A DNA stretch of 64,000 nt from Diabrotica undecimpunctata. Taxonomy: Eukaryota > Arthropoda > Insecta > Coleoptera > Chrysomelidae. The position numbers and the translations under genes are program-made. The stretch covers positions 77,625,141-77,689,140 of the forward strand of contig NC_092806.1 in assembly GCF_040954645.1 (NCBI RefSeq), written 5' to 3'. Positions 1-10,672 of this stretch are shown one piece after another (positions within the stretch are counted from its first letter, which is position 1; every line of letters begins with the position of its first letter). Below the pieces are notes generated by a model. It saw only the letters and a program-made list of their open reading frames with translations, was not told the origin of the DNA and did no database searches.

Positions 1-1
1 A

Positions 2-337
2 TTTTTTGTTGAACAAGATATTGTAAGTATTGAAGATTTACTTTTCGATATGATATCAAATTCTGATTTTGATCAAATTATTTTTAGTTTACATATCGTA
101 TATGAAAATTCATATATTAAACAAAGAGATATACATTTAAATAAATTTAATATTCTATTAGAACAAAACAGTATACACACTTTAGATAACGTAAATAGAA
201 ATAATGACATTTTAGCGACAGTTGTCAATCTATCAAATAGACATTTAAATGCAACGGAGAATTTAATACTGTCAAAGGGTCTAAACTTTGCTGTTACTCA
301 GCCATCAATTCCAAAATTAGACAGGTTTGTATATTGA
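2..337 (+). pseudogene. Penelope-like element fragment, region upstream of RT
   Basis: The frame is open from the left window edge and ends at 337. The stretch 'VVNLSNRHLNATENLILSKG' followed by 'LNFAVT' and 'IPK' resembles the conserved block upstream of the reverse transcriptase domain in Penelope-like retroelements. The fragment stops soon after this block, with no RT following on this strand. A second Penelope-like piece, carrying the RT core, lies on the other strand at 4985-5690, so the two are not one copy. It could also be the C-terminal end of a host exon, which I consider less likely. Family assignment is by motif memory only. Confidence 0.45.
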
Positions 338-1200
338 TAAAAAGGACATAAATACATAAAAATATAAAAAGAGAAAAACGCTTACCTTTATCAGATATAT
401 TTTGCACTGAACTGTGAACAACTTATTATATTTTGTAGTGTATGCATAAACTGGGTTAGGGTTACTATCGTAATTAATATGTGATATGTAATTTTAAGTA
501 ATAAACTATAATAACTTGAAAATAATATTGTTTGGCGTTTGTTATTTTTATATTTCCTTATCGTTCATAGCGCTCCTCGCCCATTTCACGCATATACCAC
601 ATACTTACATACATACTTATAATAAGTAAGGAACTTTTTGTCTACACTAGAATTTATCTAGAAACTAGAGATAAATTATAAGGCAAAACAGCGTTTGCCG
701 GGTCAGCTTGAATTTAATACACATGAGTTGCAGGCAATAAACTGAGTCACAACAGACAGAAAATAACAACAGTACGTTAGAGTGAAAGTGTGGGGGGACA
801 GTATTATGAAAATCTAATATAAGAAGATGGTAATTTTTTATTTTTAGTGAATTTTTGTTGTAAAATATAAGTATAGATGGAACTTAAGTTATCAACATCT
901 TTTTTGTGGTTCAGTGAATTAGAACAATTATTAATATAACACATCTCTAAGATTTTACTCTCTAGAATTATAGCCTCATCATATAGAACACGATGTCATT
1001 CTCATTGACATAAATGCTTAAACTAGTTGCTAGGGGTTTATGTTTACAGTCACTTTTGTGAAGAGCTAGGCGCTTACTAAGTCGTTGACTTGTTAACTTA
1101 ACTGTTAAATTTTAATTAAAACATTTTAAAAACTTAACTTCATGTACAAACCATGTTTTTTCATTATATATATATATATATATATCTCTCTTGTCGTTTC
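338..1200. other. AT-rich stretch without a recognisable gene
   Basis: No coding pattern was seen. It includes a Helitron-type terminus at 682-710, listed separately, and AT-rich unique-looking sequence. Confidence 0.5.
682..710 (+). mobile_element. Helitron-like 3' terminus
   Basis: A hairpin (GGCAAA, loop ACAGCG, TTTGCC) is followed by GGGTCAGCT. This closely resembles the 3' end of insect Helitron/HINE elements, which finish with a stem-loop a few bases before CTRR. The terminal CTAG/CTRR is imperfect here (CTTG). No 5' TC end and no Rep/helicase ORF was found, so this would be a short non-autonomous copy. The assignment is from memory of the motif. Confidence 0.4.
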
Positions 1201-1201
1201 C

Positions 1202-1452
1202 TCATTGCTGAGGATCGTGATTTCCTACAATGCGGGCTGTCAATTCCCTCCATCTCTTGCGATTTTGGGCTGCTCTCATGGACTCGGAAAACGTCTCTCC
1301 AGTGGCTTTCTGTACTTGATCTGACCATCGGATAGGTGAGCGTCCTCTGCCTCTACGTCCTTCTACGTTTCCGCATACAATTAATCTTTCTAAGTTGTCA
1401 TTGTCTCTTCTCGCAATGTCGCCAAAAAACTTTAAAACATTTGCAAGACACT

Positions 1453-1454
<2 letters not shown>
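1202..1454 (-). pseudogene. LINE ORF2 C-terminal fragment (RTE/endonuclease-RT type)
   Basis: The minus frame reads a typical C-terminus of an insect endonuclease/reverse-transcriptase LINE. A 'LKFFGDIARRDN' block is followed by 'GRRGRGRSPIRWSDQVQKAT' and 'AAQNRKRWRELTARI', ending 'HDPQQ' and stop at 1202. The RT domain itself is absent, so this is a 5'-truncated copy. It is sandwiched between two (TA)n tracts. Confidence 0.75.

Positions 1455-1503
<49 letters not shown>
1455..1503. repeat. (TA)n microsatellite
   Basis: About 24 perfect TA units, directly followed by a Penelope-type terminal segment. Confidence 0.95.
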
Positions 1504-1511
<8 letters not shown>

Positions 1512-1640
1512 TAAACTAAAGATTTATTTTGAGGCTGCAGTCATTAATAGGGCAGGATAAATAAAACTCTTTGTTATTATCTCTAGTTTTCGCAAAATTT
1601 ATTTGCTTCTTCAGGATATGCTACAATGAAATTAAAATTA
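1503..1640 (-). mobile_element. Penelope-like terminal segment with hammerhead-like core
   Basis: The segment sits directly beside (TA)n. On the minus strand 1614-1588 reads CTGAAGA, a 5-bp stem (GCAAA/TTTGC) with an AT loop, then GAAA. This matches the hammerhead consensus CUGANGA-helix II-GAAA. Penelope-like elements are known to carry hammerhead motifs in their pseudo-LTRs. Helix III and the cleavage site could not be confirmed by eye. Confidence 0.5.
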
Positions 1641-1660
1641 AAACACATTGTATAAAACAT

Positions 1661-1730
1661 TGGAAGGCAATAGTAAACGCGGCAAAGACTCACGAAGAGT
1701 TGTAGCGCCATTGATGATGATGATTGTATA
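1661..1730 (+). pseudogene. LINE 3' end fragment with (GAT)n tail
   Basis: The frame reads 'WKAIVNAAKTHEEL' then stop at 1705, a known style of insect LINE C-terminus, followed by a short GAT repeat tail. Only the last ~14 codons remain. Confidence 0.5.
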
Positions 1731-2446
1731 AAACAAGCACAAAAACTTACAACATGAGGTTAATCCATTAAATTTTGAACTTCATAAAAAATTTAACGTA
1801 ACTTATTAAAAGTATATACAGTAATACCCGAACTTACGCGATAAGTGGGACCGAGCGATAATCGCGTAAGTCGAATTCGCGTAATTCGGGGTATAATTTC
1901 GTATATGTATGTATATAAATTATTTGAATTGGGACCGGAAGATAAGAAAAAATAGCAATTTACACAAAGCAACGCTTTATTAAAATCTTACGATATAATA
2001 TATACAAATATAAAATTGGCAATTCAATTTATTTTTATGTAGAAGGCTTTATAAAATCAAACAAAGTAGTTTGACGACTCAAAGATTTTTTTCTTCCGCA
2101 AAATTTCTTTATAGCAGGCTAATAATTTTTTATCCCTTGTTTGGTAGAAGAAATGCGCTCTTGCTTGTGGTCTATATTTTCTAAAAATTATAATCACTTT
2201 TCAATTAAACTGAGGCCATTAGTCAAGTTTTCAATCGTCATTTGATCCTCAGATTGAACTGGATCTAAACACTCAAGCTCTTCAATGTCTTGTTCTTTCT
2301 CGTGCATTTCTATGAGGTCATCTCTTGTCAGCTCCTCATTGTGGGAATTCAACAGTTCTTCAACGTTATCACTATCAACTTTTTAACAACAATTTATTTG
2401 CTGGGCGATATCAACAACTTTTTTAATAATATTACTAACTTCATCA

Positions 2447-3639
2447 TCAATTCCATTTCAGTGCCAGTGATAAAAAAGGACAGTTTTTCCAGACGCCATT
2501 CAACGTTTTTTGGGAAACTTCATTCCAAGATTGTTCAATGATTGTTACTGCATCTAACACGTTGAATTGTTTTACAAAGTCTTTAACAGCGAGCTTGTCG
2601 TTTTTTCTTATAACTTCATGGAGATGTGCAAATGATCGTCTGGTGTAATAAGCCTTGAATGTTTTAATGACTCCCTCATTCATAGGCTGAAGTAAACTGG
2701 TTGTATTAGGTTGCAAAAATTCAACTTTCACACGTGGATCAAAACTAGTTAAAGTTTCAGGAGGATGACCTGGAGCCTTGTCGATAATTAGCATCACTTT
2801 AAATGGAATTTGTTTAGATTGACAATAACGTTCGACTTAAGGTATGAAATGATGACCAAACCAATCCTCAAAAAGGAAAGCTGTCATCCAAGCTTTACAA
2901 TTAGACGTCCAAATTACAGGCAAGCCAGATTTAGATTTATTTTTGCAATCACCAGCTGCGTTTGACCCCACCATCACTGTCAATTGATCTTTGGCAGCCT
3001 TTAAACATGGAAAGGTTTTCTCTTCACGTGCGATGAAAGTTATCGTAGGCATCTTCTTTCAAAACAGGCCAGTCTCATCTACATTGAATATGGTTTGTTT
3101 GGTATAGCCAAATTCATCTATTATGGCTTTTAATTTCTGTGAATAACAAGACGCAGCCTCTTTTTGAGCACTTGTCGCTTCTCCGCTTTCTGCAATGCTA
3201 TGTCAATTACAGTACTTTTGAATCGGCTAAACCAACCGTTACTAGCTTTAAACTGTCCATCCTTAGCGATTTCTTCAGCATCCTCTTTTAATCTCTCAAA
3301 AATTAGCTTAGCTTGGGAGCACACTGTATTCTGATCAATAGGACAATTTTTCACATTTTAACATTTTTAACATTGTTTGCATTTCGGTGATAATATCATG
3401 ACGTTTACGTACGATGGTGGAATTTAATGATTGTGCGCTTTTCACAGCTTCGAGAATTTTTTCATTGCCCTTTATAATTGCTCTGACCGTTGATTCCGAT
3501 AAATCAAACTTCTTTGATAGTTCACAGAATTTCATTTTTGATTCAAAATATATAACTACGTTAAGTTTCATTCCAAAGATAACGTTTTTCTTTTCTTATT
3601 TGCCACAGAAGGATCAGTTTTACTTCGTTTGGATGACAT
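2447..3639 (-). pseudogene. Tigger-type transposase (CENP-B HTH + DDE), broken
   Basis: Reading 3639 to 2447 on the minus strand: a start (MSSKRSKTDP), an N-terminal psq/CENP-B helix-turn-helix ('FDLSESTVRAIIKGNEKI'), a second CENP-B HTH ('FKASNGWFSRFK'), then the DDE domain. The DDE part shows 'SGLPVIWTSNCKAWMTAFLF' and 'EDWFGHHFIP', 'LIIDKAPGHPP' (second Asp kept, usual Asn replaced by Lys) and 'PNTTSLLQPMNEGVI'. Frameshifts near 3568, 3350 and 3050-3130 and a TAA near 2835 break it into at least four pieces. It would have cut and pasted the element at TA sites, but this copy cannot encode an active enzyme. Confidence 0.85.
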
Positions 3640-3835
3640 CCTTGCTCTTTCAAGTCTTCAGTAGATATAAAATAAAAATCCCGCTATAAAAGTAACAAAC
3701 ACCCACTTTGTAGACAAAACTGTAGATAAGAAATACCTAATACAAAATAAATGTGCTGATTTTGTGCGAAAAGTCAAAACATGTACTTTGGATGAGCAAT
3801 AATGTGTGGGCGGTAATTCTATCTAATCTATAATC

Positions 3836-4432
3836 CATCGAGTTAGAATCTATGGAGAGGGCATCACGTGACTAAAAACGACCTCACTTCGGCCATATTG
3901 TTTTGACACTTTTGACAGATCGTATATGATTATTTACGTTTGTTGTTTTTCAAATATTTTTAGTTTTATAATACTTTTATAGAAACTGTAATAATATATT
4001 GTGATAATGCATAATAATGGTTTCTTGTTCTCAACGTAGTTGCAGTGGCAGAAGCAATGTTAATAAAAAATCTTCAGGAATAACGTTCTACAGGTTAGTA
4101 TACAAATATGTAAACAAAGTAATGGCCCGTACTTCAGAGAATAAATTAATAGTATTTGACTGTATTAATTTATCTTTATGTATAATATATCGTGTTTTTT
4201 GTGTTTACCGTGGGATAAAAAAATCATAGTTTATTAAAAATGTATTGCACTTTTTTAGATTATGATTAAATCTTCTGAATAATTACTCATATTTTTATAG
4301 TAGTTTTAATATTATTGAGTCCGGCCATGATCCCGCCGCCATATTGGTTTCACAGTTAGCCACGCCTACCTACGCCGTTTTTAATACACACGTTAATATG
4401 CTCATAGCTTCTCCATAGATTCTAACTCGATG
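3836..4432 (+). mobile_element. P-superfamily-like non-autonomous element
   Basis: A 597-bp element with matching inverted ends (CATCGAGTTAGAATCTATGG at 3836 and its reverse complement ending at 4432; 23 bp identical). It is flanked by a perfect 8-bp direct repeat CTATAATC (3828-3835 and 4433-4440). It carries a THAP-domain first exon at 4017-4093. P elements have 8-bp target duplications, CA-starting TIRs and a THAP DNA-binding domain in their transposase. The combination suggests an internally deleted P-like element. It was inserted into the Tigger element around it. Confidence 0.6.
4017..4093 (+). CDS. THAP-domain first exon (partial)
   Basis: ATG at 4017 begins 'MVSCSQRSCSGRSNVNKKSS' then 'GITFYR', the start of a THAP zinc finger (C-x4-C spacing then the aromatic FxR block). 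It stops exactly at a donor-like AG|GTTAGT at 4094. No downstream exon with the remaining THAP Cys/His residues lies before the right TIR. This is an orphan 5' exon inside the P-like element. Confidence 0.5.
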
Positions 4433-4581
4433 CTATAATCGAACGATTGTGTGACACTCGACACAATAGACGTATCGATTGTGTTGGCTCACTCGACACA
4501 GATGACGAATCGACAAGATTTGAAAATCGTGTAACTCTGGATTCGCGTAAGTCGGGGTACCGAAGTCGAGGTATTACTGTA

Positions 4582-4984
4582 TGCTATTGCAATGTTTTAA
4601 TTTTATTTAATTTTAGGACGCATGATCGGTAATAATCACTTTGATGTTTGATTTATGTCAGAAAAACACTCTTTTCTGTTTATTATATTTTTCGTTTTTG
4701 ATAAATAGTTTTCGATTGTTATATAGCTGCGTACTATACATAATAGAATGATGAAGAATTAGTGTCATCTAAATATTTAAACAACAAAGTAAAGTGGCGC
4801 CAAATTAGAATATTTAAATTTTTTTGAATTTAGTCAGGAAATTTAATATTAGTGAAATTTAGTCAGGAAATTTAATATTAGTGAAATATAATATGACTTT
4901 TCGTAAGAGAGAATGTAATTATAGATATTGCTTAGTTTATCAATATCAGTTTCTTTATTAACACATTGATATTTATATATGCAT
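4582..4984. other. AT-rich non-coding spacer
   Basis: No coding pattern or terminal repeats were recognised. A short tandem duplication 'tagtcaggaaatttaatatt' occurs near 4832-4880. Confidence 0.5.
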
Positions 4985-5690
4985 ACCATTGTCTATTAAA
5001 TTTCTAGATGTGTGTCCAATGTATGACATCACATGTGTTGTGAATAATAGTTAATAAATCTGTTACTAAATATAGGTTTTCTGTACCATTCAGTGCTTAA
5101 TACATTTTGTGCATTTCGTTTGATTCTTATGTCAAGGTATGGGATGCTATTTTGCATCTCTTTTTCACATGTAAACTATAAATGTTCATTATAATTAATA
5201 AAAGTTTGTAAAGTTTCATTTATTCTGTCTGCAGGTAAAGCAAGTAATAAGTCATCAAAAAAGCGTTTGATAAACGCGATATGAAAGGCAACTCATTTAA
5301 AGAATCCCTTACTAAATCGTCTAGTCCATAATTACATAATACACGATATGCTTGAGCCCATAGGTGTGCCAAAATTTTTTTTATTGCATGTATTATCAAA
5401 AATGAATTCTAAAGTGCTTAAGAACGTTTTTTTGTTACTTTTGCAATTTATTTCGATTTCATTCCAGTGTCTGTTAATACTGTCATTAATAATGTGCAGG
5501 GGTAAATTGGTAAACAAATATATAACGTCAAATATTACTATGATATAATTATTTGGTAGTTAATAGTTATTGATAAATAAATTACTTAGTTCGAAGGAAT
5601 CTTGTATAAAGAAACTATTATCTAAGTTATATGATTTTGTAAGAAAATCATTTAAAAATTTCGCCAATTACTGTTTGGTGAATTAATTGA
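4985..5690 (-). pseudogene. Penelope-like reverse transcriptase fragment
   Basis: On the minus strand the order is 'LFTNLPLHIINDSINRHW', then 'FGTPMGSSISCIM', then 'FIKRFFDDLLLALPADRINE' (the catalytic DD as FDDL), then 'PYLDIRIKR' and 'WYRKPIFSNRFINYYS'. These are the RT motifs of Penelope-like elements in correct order. Stops and frameshifts interrupt the copy (for example a stop after SSISCIM and one in the NEHL block). The N-terminus and the GIY-YIG endonuclease end are missing. A (TA)n tract lies on its 5' side. Confidence 0.75.
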
Positions 5691-5763
5691 TGATATAATA
5701 ATTGGTCTCATTGTTAAGTTAGTTTTATGTATTTTTAAATATTTTTACCTCAAAATAAAATTT

Positions 5764-5882
<119 letters not shown>

Positions 5883-6202
5883 AGAATTACTGGATATTAG
5901 TGACTGTCGATATAAACAAACAACACAGTGTATTAGGGTTGCAGTCAGAAAATTGGCCGGGATGTTAATGAAACACTCTTATGACTTTTTGTCTAGCTTT
6001 CGGAATGGTTTTATTCCTTTTTCAAGACACTGTAATAAGAAAAAAAAATGTAAATATTTATAAAATATCACAAATCTTCAGTGCAACTTGTCGTACCGGA
6101 ATTAGTAACTATGTGGAAAATTGATATAGTTACCAATTATTATCTAACATTACGCAATATTGCACAATAATGCGCAATGATAGTCCGGACGCTCTAAGTG
6201 GG

Positions 6203-6231
6203 ATCTCGTCTTGAAAAAGACGAGATCTGTT
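6203..6231. repeat. Short perfect inverted repeat
   Basis: GATCTCGTCTT and AAGACGAGATC form an 11-bp stem around a short A-rich loop. It could form a hairpin in RNA or DNA. No element boundary is evident. Confidence 0.6.
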
Positions 6232-6590
6232 GTTTATTTTTGCAGGTGGTGAAAAATAAAACTCAAAACTGTAATACGAAAAGGACGCAGCCACAGAGTC
6301 TAAAAATTGAGCAGAGCCCTTAGAGCGAAGTGCTCTAGGAGCGCCCGTGAAGGGCTGACTTCGACTGACTCGAGATCCGAAATATCCCATATTTAAAGGT
6401 GTTTTAACTTTTATATGAGATTTTCGGACCTCTCGTCCAATAGAAATTTAGTAAAAGTTCCAGAAGGAAGGGCGATGCGCATCAGGGTGCGTGTATCTTG
6501 CACCAGGATGACAAACTTACTAGTCGTTGAGATTATTTGTAAAAGCATAGACACTCAACATTAATAACACACATATAAAATATAAAATAG

Positions 6591-6627
<37 letters not shown>
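6591..6627. repeat. (TA)n microsatellite
   Basis: About 18 TA units. Confidence 0.95.
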
Positions 6628-6631
<4 letters not shown>

Positions 6632-6914
6632 CTACTATCATTTTCGCATCGATACATTGATACATTATGCTTTTACCATCAATTTTACCATCGTCTTGCA
6701 AAGTAGCATCTGTATATCGACGCTACTTTACAAGACCTTAATAACTTTTTTCCTGTACTTGTTACAAGAATTTTAACCATCTCATTGATTAGAGTTTTGA
6801 TACTATGTGGGTATTTTAAAATATCCGCTTTCTCTTTTTATCCCTTACTGAGTTATATAAGTTTATTCCAGAAATTTTTTGAGTCTAAAATGATGGTACA
6901 GTGAAAATATTATA

Positions 6915-7394
6915 CAGGTATGGAAATAATTTTTCGGAACATACGAATATCAATACAATAAATAGATTTCTTGATTTGCAATTAACCAGTGTAAATTTCA
7001 AGATAACGTCGCGATGTGCCGTGTCTAATTCAATTGTTCGACTGGATATGCTGTACCCACTGAGTTCTCTGATTTGCAATTAACCAGTGTAAATTTCAAA
7101 TATCAAGTCGGGATGTTTTAAAATGAATTTATTTGTTCGACTATAATGGACTTGTAATAAGGATTACAATGGAACAAATGAATTAATTTTAAAACATCGC
7201 GACGTTATATTTTAATTTACACTGGTTAATTACAAATCAGAGAACTCAGTGGGTACAGCATATCCAGTCGAACAATTGAATGAGACACGGCACATCGCGA
7301 CGTTATCTTGAAATTTACACTGGTTAATTGCAAATCAAGAAATCTACTTATTGTATTCATATTCGTATGTTCCGAAAAATTATTTCCATACCTG
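6915..7394. mobile_element. Foldback MITE, 480 bp
   Basis: Almost the whole element is one inverted repeat. The ends CAGGTATGGAAATAATTTTT (6915) and the reverse complement ending at 7394 pair, and arms of ~220 bp continue inward. Each arm holds two copies of a block containing 'TTGCAATTAACCAGTGTAAA'. TATA flanks both ends (6911-6914 and 7395-7398), compatible with a TA/TATA target duplication. The short frames inside (6901-7083, 6885-7079, 7308-7508) are by-products of the repeat. No transposase. Confidence 0.8.
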
Positions 7395-7546
7395 TATATA
7401 TTTAGTTCAGAGTTTTACCGTTTATTCGCTGCCATTATATACATGAAAATGTATATCCCACTTTCATTATCAATCATTTTAGCATCAGAAATTTGGCTTT
7501 GCTGTTGAATATAATATTACCCACAACGAAATAGTAAATTTAAGAA

Positions 7547-7550
<4 letters not shown>

Positions 7551-7613
<63 letters not shown>
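7551..7613. repeat. (TA)n microsatellite
   Basis: About 30 TA units. Confidence 0.95.
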
Positions 7614-7616
<3 letters not shown>

Positions 7617-7659
7617 CATCCACAAATCATTCTGGCATCATGTTTGGTTAAAAGTAACG

Positions 7660-8780
7660 GGTTATGATATATTGCAACTACTTATTGTATCTTCGCTCCA
7701 ATTGGTCCAGTCGCGACGTACAGCCCCTCAAATGATAGGATTTAACCAATAAAATACAATAAGACAGAAAAATCAAATATATCAGCATGTCAAAAAGGCC
7801 TTAATTATATATCTTCGTTTCTATAAGTCCAAATCTCAAATGACAGGATTTAACCAATTGAAAACAATGAAATAAAAAAAATTAAATACAGCAACATGTC
7901 AAAAGGGCCGTAGTCACGTATCTTCCTCTACCTCTAATGATAGGATTTAACATAAAGAATACAATGGGATAGAAAAATCAAATGCAGAACAATGTCAAAA
8001 GGGCCTTAGTTGTGTATCTTTAGTTCTATTGGTCCAATCATGACGTACAGTACCTCAAATGAAAGGATTTAACAAATAAAATACAATGAGGTATAAAAAT
8101 TAAATGGAGTAGCATGTCAAAATGGCCATAGTTATGTATCTTCGGTCCTATTAGTCCAATCGTGACGTACGATACCTCAAATGATAGCACTTAACCAATA
8201 GAATACAATGACATAGAAATCAAATACAGCATCACGTCAAAAGGGTCTTAGTTACGTATCTTCGTTTTTAGTGGCCCAATCGTGACGTACAGTACCTCAA
8301 ATGTTAGGATTTAACTAATCGAATACAATAAGATAGAAAAATAAAATACATCAGCTTGACAAAAGGGCCTTAGTTATGTATCTGCGGTCCTATTAGTCCA
8401 ATCGTGACGTTTCGTACCTCAAATGATAGAATTTAACTAATGAATACAATGAGATATACAAATTAAATAGACTAGCCTGGTAAAAGGGCCTTAGTTATGT
8501 ATCTTCGATCCTATTAGTAAAATCGTGACGTACAGTACCTCAAATGGTACCATTAAACCAACAGAATACTACGATGTAGAAATCAAATACATCAACACGT
8601 CAAAAGGACCTTAGGTATATATCTTTGCTCCTATATATGTTATGTCAAAAGAGCCCTAGTTGCGTATCTCCGGTCCTATAGGTCTAATCATGACATATGG
8701 AGCCTAAAATGATAGGATTTAACGGAGATAATACGATGGTGGAGAGAAATTAAACATGGCGGCATCTAATAACACCTTAA
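7660..8780. repeat. Diverged tandem repeat, period ~120-122 bp
   Basis: At least eight or nine units share the landmarks 'CTCAAATGATAGGATTTAAC', 'ATGTCAAAAGGGCCTTAGTT' and 'TCCAATCGTGACGTAC'. Unit starts at 8056, 8178, 8298, 8420 and 8541 give periods of 122, 120, 122 and 121. Earlier units (near 7730, 7837, 7936) are shortened. Further isolated units occur near 8840 and 9437, beyond the LINE insertion at 8905-9315. The array looks like an old satellite-like block with strong divergence between units. Confidence 0.85.
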
Positions 8781-8904
8781 ACTGGCAGCAATAAAATGAA
8801 TTAACGCACAGAGGTGTGGCATATTACGTGACAGGATTTAGCGAATACCATATGATTAACTCATACATCTCTTTGCATACGTCCACTTTTAGTTAACTAC
8901 TTAG

Positions 8905-9315
8905 TATGTATTCAGTACTTTGCTTTACGGTGTTGAGGCATGGACTCTTAAACAGAAGAATGTTGAAAATCTTGAAAGCTTTGAGATGTGGTGCTACCGC
9001 CGTATACTAAAAATAAGTTGGGTGGATAAAATTACAAATGAAGAGGTAATACGCAGAATAAATAACGATCCAGAAGTTATACTGAATATAAAAAAGAGAA
9101 AACTTGAATACTTTGGCCACCTGATGAGAGGACAAAAGTACACATTCCTACAAAATATAATGCAAGGAAAAATCCAAGGACGCATAAATCCAGGCCGTAG
9201 AAGAATGTCCTGGATGAGAAATTTAAGAGAGTAGTTTGGCTGTACCACTAAAGAATTATTCAAAACAGCAGTAAATAAAATTAGAATCGACCTAATGACA
9301 TCCAATCTCCGATAG
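8905..9315 (+). pseudogene. LINE ORF2 C-terminal fragment (RTE-like)
   Basis: The frame reads 'TLLYGVEAWTLKQ', 'FEMWCYRRILKISWVDKITN', 'KRKLEYFGHLMRGQKY' and 'PGRRRMSWMRNLRE', a standard insect endonuclease-RT LINE C-terminus. A TAG at 9232-9234 interrupts where the family has Trp. The frame then continues ('FGCTTKELFKTAVNKIRIDL') to a TAG at 9313-9315. An (AAG)n-like tail follows. The 5' part is missing. It is inserted into the 122-bp repeat block. Confidence 0.8.
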
Positions 9316-9690
9316 GAGAGGCGCTCAAAGAAGAAGATATGATAAACTCGAAAAATCTCCAACGTTCACTGTTAGACATATGCCTCCCGTTCACTGCACA
9401 CATTTACTGCTCCTTGACGCTGTGACGAGAATGAGATAGGATTTAACAAATAGAATGACAGAAAACTAAACAAGACAGTGTGTCAAACGTGGAATGCGTC
9501 GTAGAACGTGAAATATTAGCGTAAAATTATATGATGGCCATAGACGGTTCTTTAATACCCAGCAAACGACTCGCTTTGTAAAGTTACATAGGCGGGATCT
9601 GTGCGAGAAAAAGTCGATCATTCGTGCATAACCTTTAAGTTGATCGTAATACATAACTGGGGTTTATGTTCACCTAGATGTGAACATAAA
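9316..9690. other. LINE 3' tail and unassigned sequence
   Basis: Contains the LINE tail and one stray unit of the 122-bp repeat near 9437. 9460-9690 is somewhat GC-richer and has no recognised protein. Confidence 0.4.
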
Positions 9691-10000
9691 CGTAGATTGA
9701 CCACTGCTGAATTACAATCATTGTTAGCAGCATCTGGCGAGGACGATGTAGATTAAATGAATGGTAGAAGTGACTCTGATTGACTCTGACGAAATATTTG
9801 CACAAAGTCGATCAGAAAAATCGAGGATTGCGTTTTGGAAAGAGACAACACAAACAGAATTTAAGATTTTTCTCGGGCTTATGTTCCATATGGGGACATT
9901 TAAGATGAACTGTCTGAATGACTACTGGAAAAGTATGGGTAACTTCTATAATAGTGTTGACTTGACTAGACAATTGCTCATAGCCCATATTAAGAAATAA
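9691..10000 (+). pseudogene. piggyBac transposase N-terminal fragment
   Basis: Two short frames: 'RRLTTAELQSLLAASGEDDV' with a stop near 9755, then after a shift 9761-10000 with 'FWKETTQTEFKIFLGLMFHM', 'GTFKMNCLNDYWKS' and 'LTRQLLIAHIKK'. The second block matches the start of the piggyBac DDE domain (the 'FLGLLFHMGT..LNRLQDYW' region). The catalytic residues are absent. It is a different family member from the element at 10673-13024. Confidence 0.7.
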
Positions 10001-10315
10001 CCGAATAGACAATCCTCACTTGTCAAAGAAACTAAAAAAACGTGAAGTGGTCTAAAAACTAAAAAGTCCCCTATTCAAACTGGTTTTTAATAAAAAATTT
10101 AATAATATGTTAAAGTTTTTTTAATATACCCTAAAACTGAAAGCGCAAAGAATCGATTGCAAGTTACAAAATACTTGTAGAGTCATACTGTTTGGACAAG
10201 TACAGTTGTTTAAATAATCGCTTTCTGTGATAAACAATTTGAATAAATTGTAAAATATTTTTTGATCTGCTTGATATTTAGCACACTTTAATAACTCATC
10301 AATTGACATAATTTC

Positions 10316-10515
10316 ATGTAGCTATATTACCTGTCGTTAGGCAAAAAACAAAGTTATTAACATTTATAAATTACTACAAACATAATATCTTAGAGTTTAC
10401 GGTTTTTTGAAATTATCTCAATTATTTATGTATTTAAATTTGGTATTTCTCTACATAAAAAACTTTTTATGGTCTACAACTTTTATTTGAATTATTTTTC
10501 TTTAGAATGTATACA
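10316..10515 (+). repeat. Dispersed repeat, copy 1
   Basis: Shares 'GTAGCTATATTAC', 'TTAACATTTATAAATTACT' and 'AACTTTTATTTGAATTATTT' with copies at 50530-50695 (+) and 53215-53398 (-). No coding capacity. It is probably a non-autonomous element or a conserved end of one. Confidence 0.55.
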
Positions 10516-10672
10516 AAACGTTTTATAAGCTAAAAATTATTTTTTTTGTCTTTTAAGATTGTTTAAAAAAACAAAGCAAAATCAACTGTACGTCTTTACG
10601 AATTTTTCGTCGGCTACCCCTCATACTATTTAGAATTTAAATTTCTGTATAAGATTTTTTTAAACTACTTAG

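Larger units (their letters stand above)
1819..4579 (-). mobile_element. Tigger/pogo-like DNA transposon
   Basis: Terminal inverted repeats start CAGTAATACC at 1819 and end GGTATTACTG at 4579, with TA duplicated at both flanks (1817-1818 and 4580-4581). Both ends also share subterminal ACTTACGCG motifs. The element is 2761 bp and holds a minus-strand CENP-B-type transposase pseudogene. A second, unrelated element with its own TSD is nested at 3836-4432. TA target duplication and CENP-B-like transposase are the hallmarks of pogo/Tigger. Confidence 0.9.

Noticed and set aside
6130..6390. 86-codon minus frame
   Set aside because: No recognisable domain, lies across a hairpin, and has no homologous pattern I know.
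7660..8780. CRISPR-like array
   Set aside because: Units are 120-122 bp tandem repeats without short repeat/spacer alternation, in a eukaryotic context.
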